Shown here: positions 42,324 through 50,935 of the stretch, piece by piece
Position numbering within the stretch: the stretch's first letter is position 1
Layout: every line of letters begins with the position of its first letter
Assembly (NCBI GenBank): GCA_947626285.1
Contig: CANQRR010000016.1
Span: 1 to 60,722, forward strand
Reading direction: 5' to 3'
Source: an uncultured Lachnospiraceae bacterium
GTDB lineage: Bacteria; Bacillota; Clostridia; Lachnospirales; Lachnospiraceae
Length of the DNA stretch: 60,722 nt
Made by a program: the position numbers and the translations under genes
Notes under the pieces: generated by a model
Databases searched by the model: none
Seen by the model: the letters and a program-made list of their open reading frames with translations, nothing else
What the model was told of the DNA's origin: nothing

Positions 42324-43197
42324 AAAGACAGTTAAACGAACAAGGGCAACGAAAAACGAACCCGAAAAGCGTTTAATCAATAGAACAAGGCGCCGGGAAC
42401 GGGCGCACGGTATACGGGAAAAGAACAACGCAAGCGGAAAGCTAACCAACGGAACCCCCGCGACATACGCAAACCACAAGCGGCACTTACTACTACGGAA
42501 CCGACACACCGCCCCACACCCGCCCCGCCTTGATCCGTGAGGGCTACCAACGAGGCCAACGGCTAAAGGGTAATAAGTGACCTATACCGGATATGCTGCA
42601 CGGTTTCCGCGTATGAGTAGCAGCAGAAAATAAAACTAGGAAACGCCGCAAGGGAAGGGAACGCCCGAACACTACCACCGCCGCACGAGATCGGGAAAGC
42701 GGCATATATAAACCGGCCCGGCAACGGGTGAAAGCAGCTAACACCCCGCCAATGATTAGCGCCCCGACAGGTTGAGGGGAAAAGACCTATTGAACATTGA
42801 CAATTTTTAATCAATGCCATGCGGACGGCAGACAAGCGCCGCCGGTAGTTGAGAACCGGCCTATAATAAATGAAACAGGCGAGAACAACAGCGAGATTGT
42901 ACGGCTGAAAATACAAGACAGTATGTGGAAAACCATAGCAGAGAATGTTAGAACACAATCAATATTATTTGTTCTTTCCGGGTGTCGTTGCCCGGCTATG
43001 GTTTAGATCGGATTGAAAAAGTACCGACCAGGACGCGCCCCGCGCCGGTCTGGATCGTGAAAAGTAAATCTAATCAAACGCAACCAGCAAACAAAAGGCG
43101 ATCCGCACACCTACCAAGCAACACGGACCGCCGCCACCAGTCGGGGCGCTTATATTATAGCACAACCCCGGCAGAAAGAAAAGAGAGGGAAAAAACT
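42324..43197 (+). other. Long purine-rich leader without genes
   Basis: About 0.87 kb between the early promoter and the first early ATG, on the coding strand rich in A and G. Small hairpins such as CCGGG/CCCGG near 42979 occur. No convincing frame. It may be a structured leader, an antitermination site or hold an unrecognised RNA. Confidence 0.4.
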
Positions 43198-43770
43198 ATG
43201 GCAAAGCATGAGATCACTATTGACGAAGTAAAGGCATTGATCGAAAAAGGCGTTTCTACTTTTTCATTAAAAGACGACTCGCCGCGCGGCTGTACGACCA
43301 TAGACGCCGACAGCGTAAAAGTTGGCGATCAGATCGTAATTGATAACTATTTTACTACCGTTGTGCCGGCAGAAAATGAAGAACCGGCAGAAAAAATTAT
43401 TGACCGCATAAAGTTTAATTATATCGAGGCAGACGAGCAAAAAGACCTTTTTAGTCCGTCCCATATGCTCTATAAATGCCGGATCACATACGGCGGCCGC
43501 CGGTTCACTTTCCCGTACCAGTGCAACCCGGACTATAAAACACCAAACAAAAAAGATTGCCTTTATGCTATCTTTAGTGATGCGGACTGCTACGAGATGG
43601 CGGCGGACGTTGACGACTTCCTGCAGGAATTAGGATATGCGGACAGCTTAAAGGACATCAGGCGCGGCGAAAAAGCCTATAAATCATGCAGACGGACGGC
43701 GGCGGCGCTTGATCGTATTTTCACGAGTGACGAGCGCGAGGCAATGAATGAGTTTTTCAGAGAGTACTAA
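43198..43770 (+). CDS. First early protein, unrecognised
   Basis: 190 residues from the ATG at 43198 after GAGAGGGA (the open frame reaches 42982 without a start signal). Starts MAKHEITIDEVKALIEKGVS. A beta-rich middle and a helical end (DDFLQELGYADSLKDIRRGE) are seen. No family recognised. Confidence 0.55.
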   Translation: MAKHEITIDEVKALIEKGVSTFSLKDDSPRGCTTIDADSVKVGDQIVIDNYFTTVVPAENEEPAEKIIDRIKFNYIEADEQKDLFSPSHMLYKCRITYGGRRFTFPYQCNPDYKTPNKKDCLYAIFSDADCYEMAADVDDFLQELGYADSLKDIRRGEKAYKSCRRTAAALDRIFTSDEREAMNEFFREY

Positions 43771-43826
43771 AAAGCAAACGGGCGCGCCCTGCGGGGCGCT
43801 CCCTCTCAAATAACGGAGGGCAAGGC

Positions 43827-44108
43827 ATGAACAAATTGAGGTTTGACGCAAACACAGAGCAAACAAACGCGCTGCAGGGGTTGGCCTACTGGATCGCGGA
43901 CAATGCCTATATTATAGAGCGATACGGCGCGGACGATCCAGAGCGGGAAAACGTCAAGAAAACTATATCAATGGTTTTTGACGAACTGGACGCGCTGCGC
44001 GTTCCGTTCTGGGTGCAAAACGTTGTGATCTGTTTTGCGGAGAACTGGCGCAAGTATAAAGCGGTTTATCTGTCCGCATTTCTTGAAACGAAAAACATTT
44101 TCATATAA
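43827..44108 (+). CDS. Small early protein
   Basis: 93 residues: MNKLRFDANTEQTNALQGLA, helical with VQNVVICFAENWRKYKAVYL. AACGGAGGG ribosome site. Unknown function. Confidence 0.5.
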   Translation: MNKLRFDANTEQTNALQGLAYWIADNAYIIERYGADDPERENVKKTISMVFDELDALRVPFWVQNVVICFAENWRKYKAVYLSAFLETKNIFI

Positions 44109-44122
44109 CGGAGGGCGAAAAA

Positions 44123-44500
44123 ATGAGAATATATAAAGAATTTACTATTGAAAGTTTCGGCGCGTGGTCTGGCGCGGTTGACACAAAAAGGGCGATTATT
44201 GACGCCGGGAAAGCTGATCTTTTCGATCAACTCGTTGATGATATTTTCCCGGACGGCTGCACAGAAACAGAAATGAATGATTATTTGTGGTTCGATAGTG
44301 ACAGCATTTTTGAAATGCTTGGCCTTGACGAAAACGGAGAAGAACCGGACGAGGACGCGCCGGACTTGTCCGGGTTTGCAGACTTTGAAACGTTTTGCAA
44401 CTCGTTCGGTAAAATCTGCGCCGGGTGTCCTTTTGAACATATACACGGGCGCGAGTGTGAATCACTTTTTGATAGAGCAAAGGAGGCAGCGACAGTATGA
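44123..44500 (+). CDS. Small acidic early protein
   Basis: 125 residues, very acidic (LDENGEEPDEDAPDLSG), with cysteines and histidine in CAGCPFEHIHGRECESL. Start 15 bases after the previous stop. Acidic early proteins can act as DNA mimics. Nothing here proves that. Confidence 0.5.
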   Translation: MRIYKEFTIESFGAWSGAVDTKRAIIDAGKADLFDQLVDDIFPDGCTETEMNDYLWFDSDSIFEMLGLDENGEEPDEDAPDLSGFADFETFCNSFGKICAGCPFEHIHGRECESLFDRAKEAATV

Positions 44501-44904
44501 AAAAAGAGTTTATGTATTGTTTTCAGGTGGACAAAATGACAATATTTGAGGTTTCCTATTATACATTGAGCAACAACCCCATGCCCTACTTTGCAACAAG
44601 CGCGGCGCGGTTTATCTGCTCAAAGCGTGACTATGCAGAGTGCGGGCAGGCACAAAAAAATGTACTTGCCCGCCACTCTCTCGCCCGCCGTTTCTTTGAG
44701 AAGTGGGATTATTTACACTTGCACGACCTCACGCCGGAACAATACGCGGAGATATGCGCCGATATTGAGGCACTGAAAGAAAAGTATAACTATATTGAGG
44801 AAGTGCGCGACAGTTTCCGGGGCACTCACTACAATATCCCATTTTATAAGATTGTGGAGTTATCAAAACTTACCCCGAAATGGAAAGCGAGGGCGACAGC
44901 ATGA
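44497..44904 (+). CDS. Early protein, unrecognised
   Basis: 135 residues, MKKEFMYCFQVDKMTIFEVS, with a helical middle (DLTPEQYAEICADIEALKEK). It overlaps the upstream gene by 4 bases (ATGA) and the next start. Function unknown. Confidence 0.5.
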   Translation: MKKEFMYCFQVDKMTIFEVSYYTLSNNPMPYFATSAARFICSKRDYAECGQAQKNVLARHSLARRFFEKWDYLHLHDLTPEQYAEICADIEALKEKYNYIEEVRDSFRGTHYNIPFYKIVELSKLTPKWKARATA

Positions 44905-45134
44905 GCAAAAAAAATATTGATGTAGGCTTGTTGTGCGTGGCTTTCCAGGCAGTATATGAGGAGTTATACAGCGGCGCAAGCTGCCGCCGGTATAATGATC
45001 TTGTGGCTGCCGGGGATCGCTTTATTGAGAACAACCCCGAAATTGTAGGCGAGTTTAACAGACGGCGCGGCGACCTTTTAACGAGTGATCGAGAAGTCGC
45101 CGCTTTCATGATCGCTATTGAGGCGATAGCATAG
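44901..45134 (+). CDS. Small early protein
   Basis: 77 residues from MSKKNIDVGLLCVAFQAVYE. Its start overlaps the preceding stop by 4 bases (ATGA), so 44901 is preferred over the longer frame from 44880. Basic middle (REVAAFMIAIEAIA at the end). Unknown. Confidence 0.5.
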   Translation: MSKKNIDVGLLCVAFQAVYEELYSGASCRRYNDLVAAGDRFIENNPEIVGEFNRRRGDLLTSDREVAAFMIAIEAIA

Positions 45135-45146
45135 GAGGAAAAACAA

Positions 45147-45404
45147 GTGGACATTGAAAAAATGACGCTGCCGGAGGTTATACCGGCATACATTGAAGAA
45201 CATATAAAGAAGTCTTGGACATGGGAACGGCTGACGCCGGAGGAAAGAAAGCGCTTTGATGCCGTACACTTTGACCGGATCAAGGGCAGCAAGGGGCAGC
45301 GGTTAGAGGCTATTTGTGCAATATATACGGCTTTTCTCGCGGGTGTCGGCTATGACTCCCCCACATGGCGCGAACCTGTACCGGAAACAGTACCCAACTT
45401 TTGA
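45147..45404 (+). CDS. Small early protein
   Basis: 85 residues, GTG start after AGGAGG, charged helix WTWERLTPEERKRFDAVHFD. Unknown. Confidence 0.5.
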   Translation: MDIEKMTLPEVIPAYIEEHIKKSWTWERLTPEERKRFDAVHFDRIKGSKGQRLEAICAIYTAFLAGVGYDSPTWREPVPETVPNF

Positions 45405-45421
45405 GAACGGAGGCGGCGAAA

Positions 45422-45772
45422 ATGACAAGAACATATGAGAGAATAAACCGGGTATATCCCAAAGACGAGAACGGACACACAAGCGCGGCGCGGTCATATG
45501 TGGCGAGCGTTGATAAATTCACTTTCACAATATACCCCGGCGATAATAACCATATGACAGTTACCAAGAACGGCGAGAGCAAAACAGTGTATATTGAGAA
45601 TAGCACGGAATACACCTACAATCTGTTGAAAACGAAAATACAAGCTATTGACGGAGCAAAGGGCCTATATGAGTTTATCGACAAGGCACTATTTGAAAAG
45701 TTCATGGATAGCCACGCATGGCGCGTTCTGGACTGGATCATGGACACAATGAAAGAGAAAGCGAGGACATAA
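45422..45772 (+). CDS. Early protein, unrecognised
   Basis: 116 residues from MTRTYERINRVYPKDENGHT. Beta-rich, with FTFTIYPGDNNHMTVTKNGE and a helical end. Unknown. Confidence 0.5.
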   Translation: MTRTYERINRVYPKDENGHTSAARSYVASVDKFTFTIYPGDNNHMTVTKNGESKTVYIENSTEYTYNLLKTKIQAIDGAKGLYEFIDKALFEKFMDSHAWRVLDWIMDTMKEKART

Positions 45773-45776
45773 AAAG

Positions 45777-46376
45777 ATGGGCTGGACATCATATCACGCA
45801 ACACACTATAAGAGAGGCGCTATTGACCGCAAGGCAGAATGTGACAGCTTGTTTTCCGACTGGTACAGAGTCAGGAAGTCGGCTATGGTCGGATCGGTTT
45901 ACTACGGCGCTATTGAGCAATGCAAGCACAACGGCAAGCCGGACGAGAACGGCAACCCCACTATTGAGGACATACCGGAGGGCGAGCGCCGGACATATGG
46001 GATCGTCATACTTACATCAGTGAGTATGGATAGCTATTACAATTTCTCATATAAGGATATGAGCGAGGACATGGGGCCAAGCTATTACGATTGCCCCGCT
46101 TCTATCCTGAGACTACTCTCTCCCACTGACGACGAATGGGCGAACGAGTGGCGGGCGGGTTGCCGTGCGAACATTGAGAAAAAGAAAAGCCCGGCGGCAT
46201 TGAAAAATCTGCCGGTCGGCTCTGTGATCCGTTTCGCATACAACGGCGGCACGATGGAATTGGCAAAATGCTCCCCGGCGTATCAGTTTAAGCGGGCGTT
46301 TTGGTTCAACATTGAGAGCGGTTGTTATATGCCCGCAACCCGTATTCCTGATAAATATGAGGTTGTAACGGCATAA
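45777..46376 (+). CDS. Protein with MGWTSYHA start (DUF6927-like)
   Basis: 199 residues: MGWTSYHATHYKRGAIDRKA, then TYGIVILTSVSMDSYYNFSY and MGPSYYDCPASILRLLSPTD. The pattern is common in phage and mobile-element early genes. Role unknown. Confidence 0.65.
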   Translation: MGWTSYHATHYKRGAIDRKAECDSLFSDWYRVRKSAMVGSVYYGAIEQCKHNGKPDENGNPTIEDIPEGERRTYGIVILTSVSMDSYYNFSYKDMSEDMGPSYYDCPASILRLLSPTDDEWANEWRAGCRANIEKKKSPAALKNLPVGSVIRFAYNGGTMELAKCSPAYQFKRAFWFNIESGCYMPATRIPDKYEVVTA

Positions 46377-46447
46377 AGCTATTGACATACCCCCCCCCGC
46401 AGATATATTGAGAGAGGTGAGGGAAAACGCACAAGGAGGAAAACACT

Positions 46448-46903
46448 ATGAGATTGTATATCAGAAACAAGGAAAATAATGAGGTTATTGCAGCGTTGAC
46501 AACCAACCGCCGCATGACGCAGGAGGAAGTATGCGAGGCTTGCGGCATTGAGTTGGCGATCACCCAGGAGGACTATGATGGTATGCCGGAGAACGGCAAG
46601 TACGACATTGAGTGCCTGGACTTTACGAGCGCCCCGCCGGAGGTCACAAGATCGTGGAAAGTGTACGGTGCTGCCGGACATAGGCAGCGTGAAAGTTTCA
46701 ACGAGTCACAGTCTTATGATTGGACAATGGGCGAGGACGTGCGGCGTATTGAGATTGAGAACGCCGACAAGACCGGCACAAACGAGTACACGATCATTCG
46801 CATAACCCGCAACACGTCGGGGGAATGTGAGGACGAGTTGCGCGGGCAGATCACCGATGGATTGTTTGAAAACTGTCGCGTTGGTGATGTTGTGGAGATT
46901 TGA
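46448..46903 (+). CDS. Early protein, unrecognised
   Basis: 151 residues from MRLYIRNKENNEVIAALTTN, with beta strands and CEACGIELAITQEDYDGMPE. It is preceded by a run of nine C (46390-46398) just after a TTGACA (46383-46388). Confidence 0.5.
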   Translation: MRLYIRNKENNEVIAALTTNRRMTQEEVCEACGIELAITQEDYDGMPENGKYDIECLDFTSAPPEVTRSWKVYGAAGHRQRESFNESQSYDWTMGEDVRRIEIENADKTGTNEYTIIRITRNTSGECEDELRGQITDGLFENCRVGDVVEI

Positions 46904-46922
46904 AAAGGAGGAAAAGGACGAC

Positions 46923-47201
46923 ATGAAAGAATATTACAAGGTATATGCGAAGTGTTGTGTAGCAGCACACCCCATTGAGAGGATTGAGGACTGGAAAGCG
47001 GAGGAAATCATTGAGGAAACAGTCTATGACATGGTTCGCGGCGGCATCATTGATCGGGAATGTGGAAAGTCAGAGGTTGAAAAAGCATTGGAATGGTTTG
47101 AGAAAATGGACTATTTCGGCTGCGGCGACTTCTGTTTGATCGCCAGAGAGATGCCGGAGCGCCCGAACGTGTGCAGTTACACAACGGACTTTCTGGACTG
47201 A
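46923..47201 (+). CDS. Small early protein
   Basis: 92 residues from MKEYYKVYAKCCVAAHPIER after AAAAGGAGG. Four cysteines (ECGKSEVEKALEW region and a late GCGDFC), possibly zinc. Unknown. Confidence 0.5.
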   Translation: MKEYYKVYAKCCVAAHPIERIEDWKAEEIIEETVYDMVRGGIIDRECGKSEVEKALEWFEKMDYFGCGDFCLIAREMPERPNVCSYTTDFLD

Positions 47202-47224
47202 CAACAAAACATATTGAGCAACGT

Positions 47225-47254
47225 AAAGCCTGACACATTGACTGTCGGGCTTTT
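47225..47254 (+). terminator. Intrinsic terminator
   Basis: AAAGCC-TGACA and TGTC-GGGCTTTT form a stem with a T run, so read-through past it would be needed for downstream early genes. Confidence 0.6.
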
Positions 47255-47278
47255 CTATTGAAAAGGAGGAAACGAGAA

Positions 47279-47653
47279 ATGTTATTACCTACACTTGACA
47301 GAGATATTGAGGACGGAATGAGCTGCTTTGAGGTCCTGCAGTACAAAATGACTAGCTTGCAGACGGCAAGCCGGAAACAGCACGAGAAGATCGAGGCCAT
47401 GCTTGCGGATATTGAGTCTATGAATATGCGCCTGAATAGCCGTGGCCTGTCGAGATATGACCGGTTCAACATGGAGGCTGATCTGAAAACCATGTATGAC
47501 AAGCTGCAACGGAGTCAGCACGAGTACAGCCGCACAACGGCAGAGCTGACCGGCATGAGGAAAGCGTTTGATGTGATCCTCATGATCCACAACACCGGCG
47601 GCGAGATTAACAGCATGAACCGGCGCAAAGTTGAAACGATTCTTGACTATTGA
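47279..47653 (+). CDS. Coiled-coil early protein
   Basis: 124 residues from MLLPTLDRDIEDGMSCFEVL after AAGGAGG. Largely helical (LADIESMNMRLNSRGLSRYD). Unknown. Confidence 0.5.
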   Translation: MLLPTLDRDIEDGMSCFEVLQYKMTSLQTASRKQHEKIEAMLADIESMNMRLNSRGLSRYDRFNMEADLKTMYDKLQRSQHEYSRTTAELTGMRKAFDVILMIHNTGGEINSMNRRKVETILDY

Positions 47654-47667
47654 GGGAGGTATTGAGC

Positions 47668-48000
47668 ATGAAAGAATCGCAACTGTCAGAGAGTGATCTG
47701 GAGATATTGAGCGATGGTAAGGTCTGCATCAGTCTGAAAGAGCTTTTCAACTATTCAGGCATAACAGGACAGCTTGCCTACGCAAACATCAGGTATGAGA
47801 AAATCGGCGACATTGAGTACTATGATCTCATGTCTGCAAAGCCAGGCAACAAGATAGTCTGTTGTGACGGCGAAGAATGTACGGTTGTCAAAAGGTACAA
47901 CGGCATTGTGGAACTGGTAAACAATGAGAACGGATCGGACACAATCTTCTATCTGACTGACAAGGAATTTGAGGTTGCCACGTTCGCAAGTGTAAAGTAG
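47668..48000 (+). CDS. Early protein, unrecognised
   Basis: 110 residues from MKESQLSESDLEILSDGKVC after GAGGGAGG. Beta-rich end with a GEECTVVKRYNGIVELVNNE segment. Unknown. Confidence 0.5.
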   Translation: MKESQLSESDLEILSDGKVCISLKELFNYSGITGQLAYANIRYEKIGDIEYYDLMSAKPGNKIVCCDGEECTVVKRYNGIVELVNNENGSDTIFYLTDKEFEVATFASVK

Positions 48001-48029
48001 AATAAACATTGAAACGGAGGGATTGAGAA

Positions 48030-49337
48030 ATGGCAAGAAAAGGTGGATTTAGTGCTAAAGAAATGCAATTTTATGTGGATTTGTGCAAACAGTGGAAGTT
48101 TAACAAGCAATATGAAAAGTGGATCAGTGGGAAAAGCAACTACAACCCTCTTGATCCCGAACCGTGGAACCCCTACCGCCAGACTGCACAGAATCCCTAT
48201 GTGCAGCAGCAGCCAATCTACAATCCGAATCGCCCCTATGTGTTCCCTGCTATTGAGGGCAACATGACCTATCATCTGGAATGGGCGACTAAGGACACAA
48301 GCGCGGATATTGCGGCAATCATGTCCGTTATGAACAACGCGGGACTCTCATGCTGCATTGAAAAAGTCAATCAGGGCGCTATGCTTACTCAGTACCTCTT
48401 ACGCCCCACCGGATCAACGAGGTACAGCAGCATTTTGAAACTCAAACAGGAGTTTTACGGCGCTTTTGACAGCAACGCCGTGGCGGTGTACCAGTCCGGC
48501 GCGTATGTGGTTATTGAGGTTCCCGGCGCAGTCAGCACGGTCCGCGTTGCTGATATTTTGCGCGACAGTGATTTTAAGGACCGCAGCGGCTTGACGGTTG
48601 CAATCGGCAAGGCCATTGACGGTACAAACGTACTCGCCGATGTGAGTAAGATGCCGCATATGCTGATCGCCGGTACTACTGGATCAGGTAAGTCCGTATT
48701 CATGCAAGGGTTGATTATCTCTATGCTTTTGAGGAACCGACCGGATGAACTGGAGTTATACATGGTTGATCCGAAAATGGTTGAGTTCTCATATTATGAG
48801 AATCTTCCCATGTGCCACGTTGTAACAGAGGTCAGAGATGCCGTTAATCTGCTGTCGCACCTTTGTCACGAGATGGACAATCGTTACAGACAGCTTGCGG
48901 CTGCCGGTGTCCGTGACATTGACGAGTTTAACCGTGTTTCCGGCATGAGAATGAAAAGGATCGTGCTGTGTGTTGACGAGATGGCTGACCTGATTATGAC
49001 GAGCAAGATGTCGGTGGAGAACTGCATTGTACGCCTTGCACAAAAGGCCCGCGCTTGCGGTATACACCTGATTCTCGCCACGCAGCGCCCCACTGTGAAT
49101 GTTGTGACCGGTCTGATTAAAGCCAATATCCCCACAAAGGTATGCTTTGCCGTATCTTCCTATCATGACTCTATGGTTATGCTTGACAAGGGCGGCGCTG
49201 AAAAGCTGCTTGGCAAGGGCGATATGCTCTACAGGACAGGCACAGGCGTTGATGCCGTCAGGTTACAGGGCGGCTTTATTGAGAGCGTTGAGATTAACAA
49301 CATTGTATACGGACTTATGCAGAATTGGAGGAATTGA
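48030..49337 (+). CDS. FtsK/SpoIIIE-like DNA translocase
   Basis: 435 residues. A variable N-terminus (to 200) precedes the motor: Walker A IAGTTGSGKSVFMQGL, ELYMVDPKMVEFSYYENLPM, Walker B RIVLCVDEMADLI and the sensor HLILATQRPTVNVV. There is no membrane segment, so it is a soluble motor. It is coupled to the recombinase gene one base after its end (stop, then ATG). Plasmid-like elements use such pairs for resolving dimers. Confidence 0.85.
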   Translation: MARKGGFSAKEMQFYVDLCKQWKFNKQYEKWISGKSNYNPLDPEPWNPYRQTAQNPYVQQQPIYNPNRPYVFPAIEGNMTYHLEWATKDTSADIAAIMSVMNNAGLSCCIEKVNQGAMLTQYLLRPTGSTRYSSILKLKQEFYGAFDSNAVAVYQSGAYVVIEVPGAVSTVRVADILRDSDFKDRSGLTVAIGKAIDGTNVLADVSKMPHMLIAGTTGSGKSVFMQGLIISMLLRNRPDELELYMVDPKMVEFSYYENLPMCHVVTEVRDAVNLLSHLCHEMDNRYRQLAAAGVRDIDEFNRVSGMRMKRIVLCVDEMADLIMTSKMSVENCIVRLAQKARACGIHLILATQRPTVNVVTGLIKANIPTKVCFAVSSYHDSMVMLDKGGAEKLLGKGDMLYRTGTGVDAVRLQGGFIESVEINNIVYGLMQNWRN

Positions 49338-49338
49338 G

Positions 49339-49923
49339 ATGCCCGGAAAGACAACCGTGGCTTGCAGCCATGAACAATATGAAACACTGATAAACCTGAT
49401 ATTTCTGGGAAACGGCAAGAATATACAACCCAACCCCCGGATCGCAACCGCCTTAGAGATACAGGCGAACACCGGATTGAGGATCGGCGATATTCTGTCG
49501 CTGCGCCTCTCCTGCATCATTCATGACGGAGATGCGTATCGGTTCAATATGAGGGAGGAAAAGACCGGCAAGAAGCGCAACTTCATTGTTCCAAAGGCGA
49601 TCTATGAGTTTCTGAAAGAGTTTGCGGATAAGAACGGCATCGGTCCAGATGATGTGATCTTCCCGCTCTCGGAAAGAGCCGTGCAGAAGCATTTGAAGAA
49701 AGTATGCGACTATCTCGGTGACGGATATGAGCATATCAGCACACACTCTTTCCGCAAGTATTTCGGCACTGAAATATACTATGCGAACAACTGTGACATT
49801 GAACTCGTGAGGCGTCTTTATCAGCATAGCAGCGCCGCGATCACGGCGCGTTACCTCGGTATCACTGACGAGAAGATTGATGCAGCTTTGAATAACCATG
49901 TGAGGCTTGTTTCTGTAGGATAA
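49339..49923 (+). CDS. Catalytic-domain tyrosine recombinase (Xer-like)
   Basis: 194 residues from ATG 49339. Full set of catalytic residues: R in NTGLRIGDIL, K in EEKTGKKRN, H-x-x-R in THSFRKYFGT, H in YQHSSAAI and Y in TARYLGI. There is no N-terminal core-binding domain, so it is shorter than normal integrases. Lying immediately after the FtsK-like gene, it may resolve phage-plasmid dimers or act on the inverted repeats that begin 5 bases after its stop. Confidence 0.85.
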   Translation: MPGKTTVACSHEQYETLINLIFLGNGKNIQPNPRIATALEIQANTGLRIGDILSLRLSCIIHDGDAYRFNMREEKTGKKRNFIVPKAIYEFLKEFADKNGIGPDDVIFPLSERAVQKHLKKVCDYLGDGYEHISTHSFRKYFGTEIYYANNCDIELVRRLYQHSSAAITARYLGITDEKIDAALNNHVRLVSVG

Positions 49924-49927
49924 AGCC

Positions 49928-50177
49928 AATGGTTCCTCTATAATTTGCCCCTTTGATGATGGCTAACAGGTTTCGGGCGGCGCTTTTAATGTGAAAGCGC
50001 TCCACCGGGCGGCGGCAGCAACGGTTGACAGTGCCGCATGACGGACAACAGGTTTTCTGGCTTTAATGTGAAACCAGATAAGGGGACGGCTCTCCCTGAC
50101 ATTCGCGTGAGCCATGTGGAACGCATGAAAGCCACTTGAAACCTCATGCCAAAGGGACAAATTATAGAGGAACCATT
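49928..50177 (+). repeat. 28-bp inverted repeats enclosing two related hairpins
   Basis: Arms 49928-49955 and 50150-50177 match at 27 of 28 positions in inverted orientation. Inside, GCGCTTT-TAATGTG-AAAGCGC (49980-50000) and TCTGGCTTT-AATGTG-AAACCAGA (50056-50078) share TTTAATGTGAAA at their tops. It follows a recombinase gene and precedes an ORF with a good ribosome site. It could be a large structured RNA or an invertible segment. Confidence 0.7.
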
Positions 50178-50196
50178 GAGGAAAGGAGAAATTTCT

Positions 50197-50877
50197 ATGT
50201 TTGACGTAAGCAACTGCAACCGCATTATCGTTGAAACCAACGAAAAGCTGGTATAAACAGAATGAGAAATGGCTTTCTGAAACGGAGTTCCATCTTCCTA
50301 TCCAGTCCGCTCTCATTGAGTTTAAGGAAAAACTGATGTCTATTGCCTATGAGCCGGACGGCAGAAAAATCAGGATATATGTGTTTCCTGACGGCATCTA
50401 TGCTTTCAATTTCAGTTATGATCCTGTCACAAAAGAAATCGGTGAGCGGATATGGAAACCAAGCATGCCAAAAGAGAAACGGCGCTTATTGAGTGTGATT
50501 GTAAGTGCAGACAGAACGGCGTGGAAATCGGCTTTCAAGTTCCATGCGCTGATGTGCTACGCCGCCAACTTCCGGGAATACATTGAGGTATCGGACAAAA
50601 AGGAAAAGCGGCTGACCGGCAAGCAGAAAGCGCAGATCAAGCGGACCGGCGGCACGATTCCTCTCATTTCCACATTCCGCATTGACAACAGAGATATTCC
50701 AAATATCTCAGGCAAGCGGTAGTACACCAAGCCGACAGAACAAGTGAGCGTCCGTGGATTCTTGCGCACATTGAAGTCCGGCAAGCGCGTGTGGGTGCGG
50801 CCATTCACGAAATACAATGACAAATCTGGAGGATCAGGAAAGACATACAAATTGTATGTCTTTTATTTTTGCCATTG
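50197..50877 (+). pseudogene. Gene broken by a frameshift and an in-frame TAG (or read through)
   Basis: ATG 50197 has a fine ribosome site (AGGAAAGGAG) but the frame ends after 19 codons (MFDVSNCNRIIVETNEKLV). The next frame is open from 50231 (KPTKSWYKQNEKWLSETEFH, 163 codons) to TAG at 50720. After the TAG the same frame continues YTKPTEQVSVRGFLRTLKSG, KRVWVRPFTKY and ends at 50877. Joined, this looks like one protein of about 225 residues with a conserved C-terminal motif. Confidence 0.55.
50839..50870 (+). terminator. Intrinsic terminator
   Basis: AAAGACATACAA and TTGTATGTCTTT (12-bp stem) followed by TATTTTT. It lies inside the 3' end of the broken gene. Confidence 0.7.
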
Positions 50878-50935
50878 AGAATATATGCTTTTTGTAGTAT
50901 ATTGATGTTAAATTCATTTTACAAGGAGAAAGACT

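Noticed and set aside
42797-43006. 69-codon plus-strand frame in the early leader
   Set aside because: No ribosome site, no domain and composition unlike neighbouring genes.
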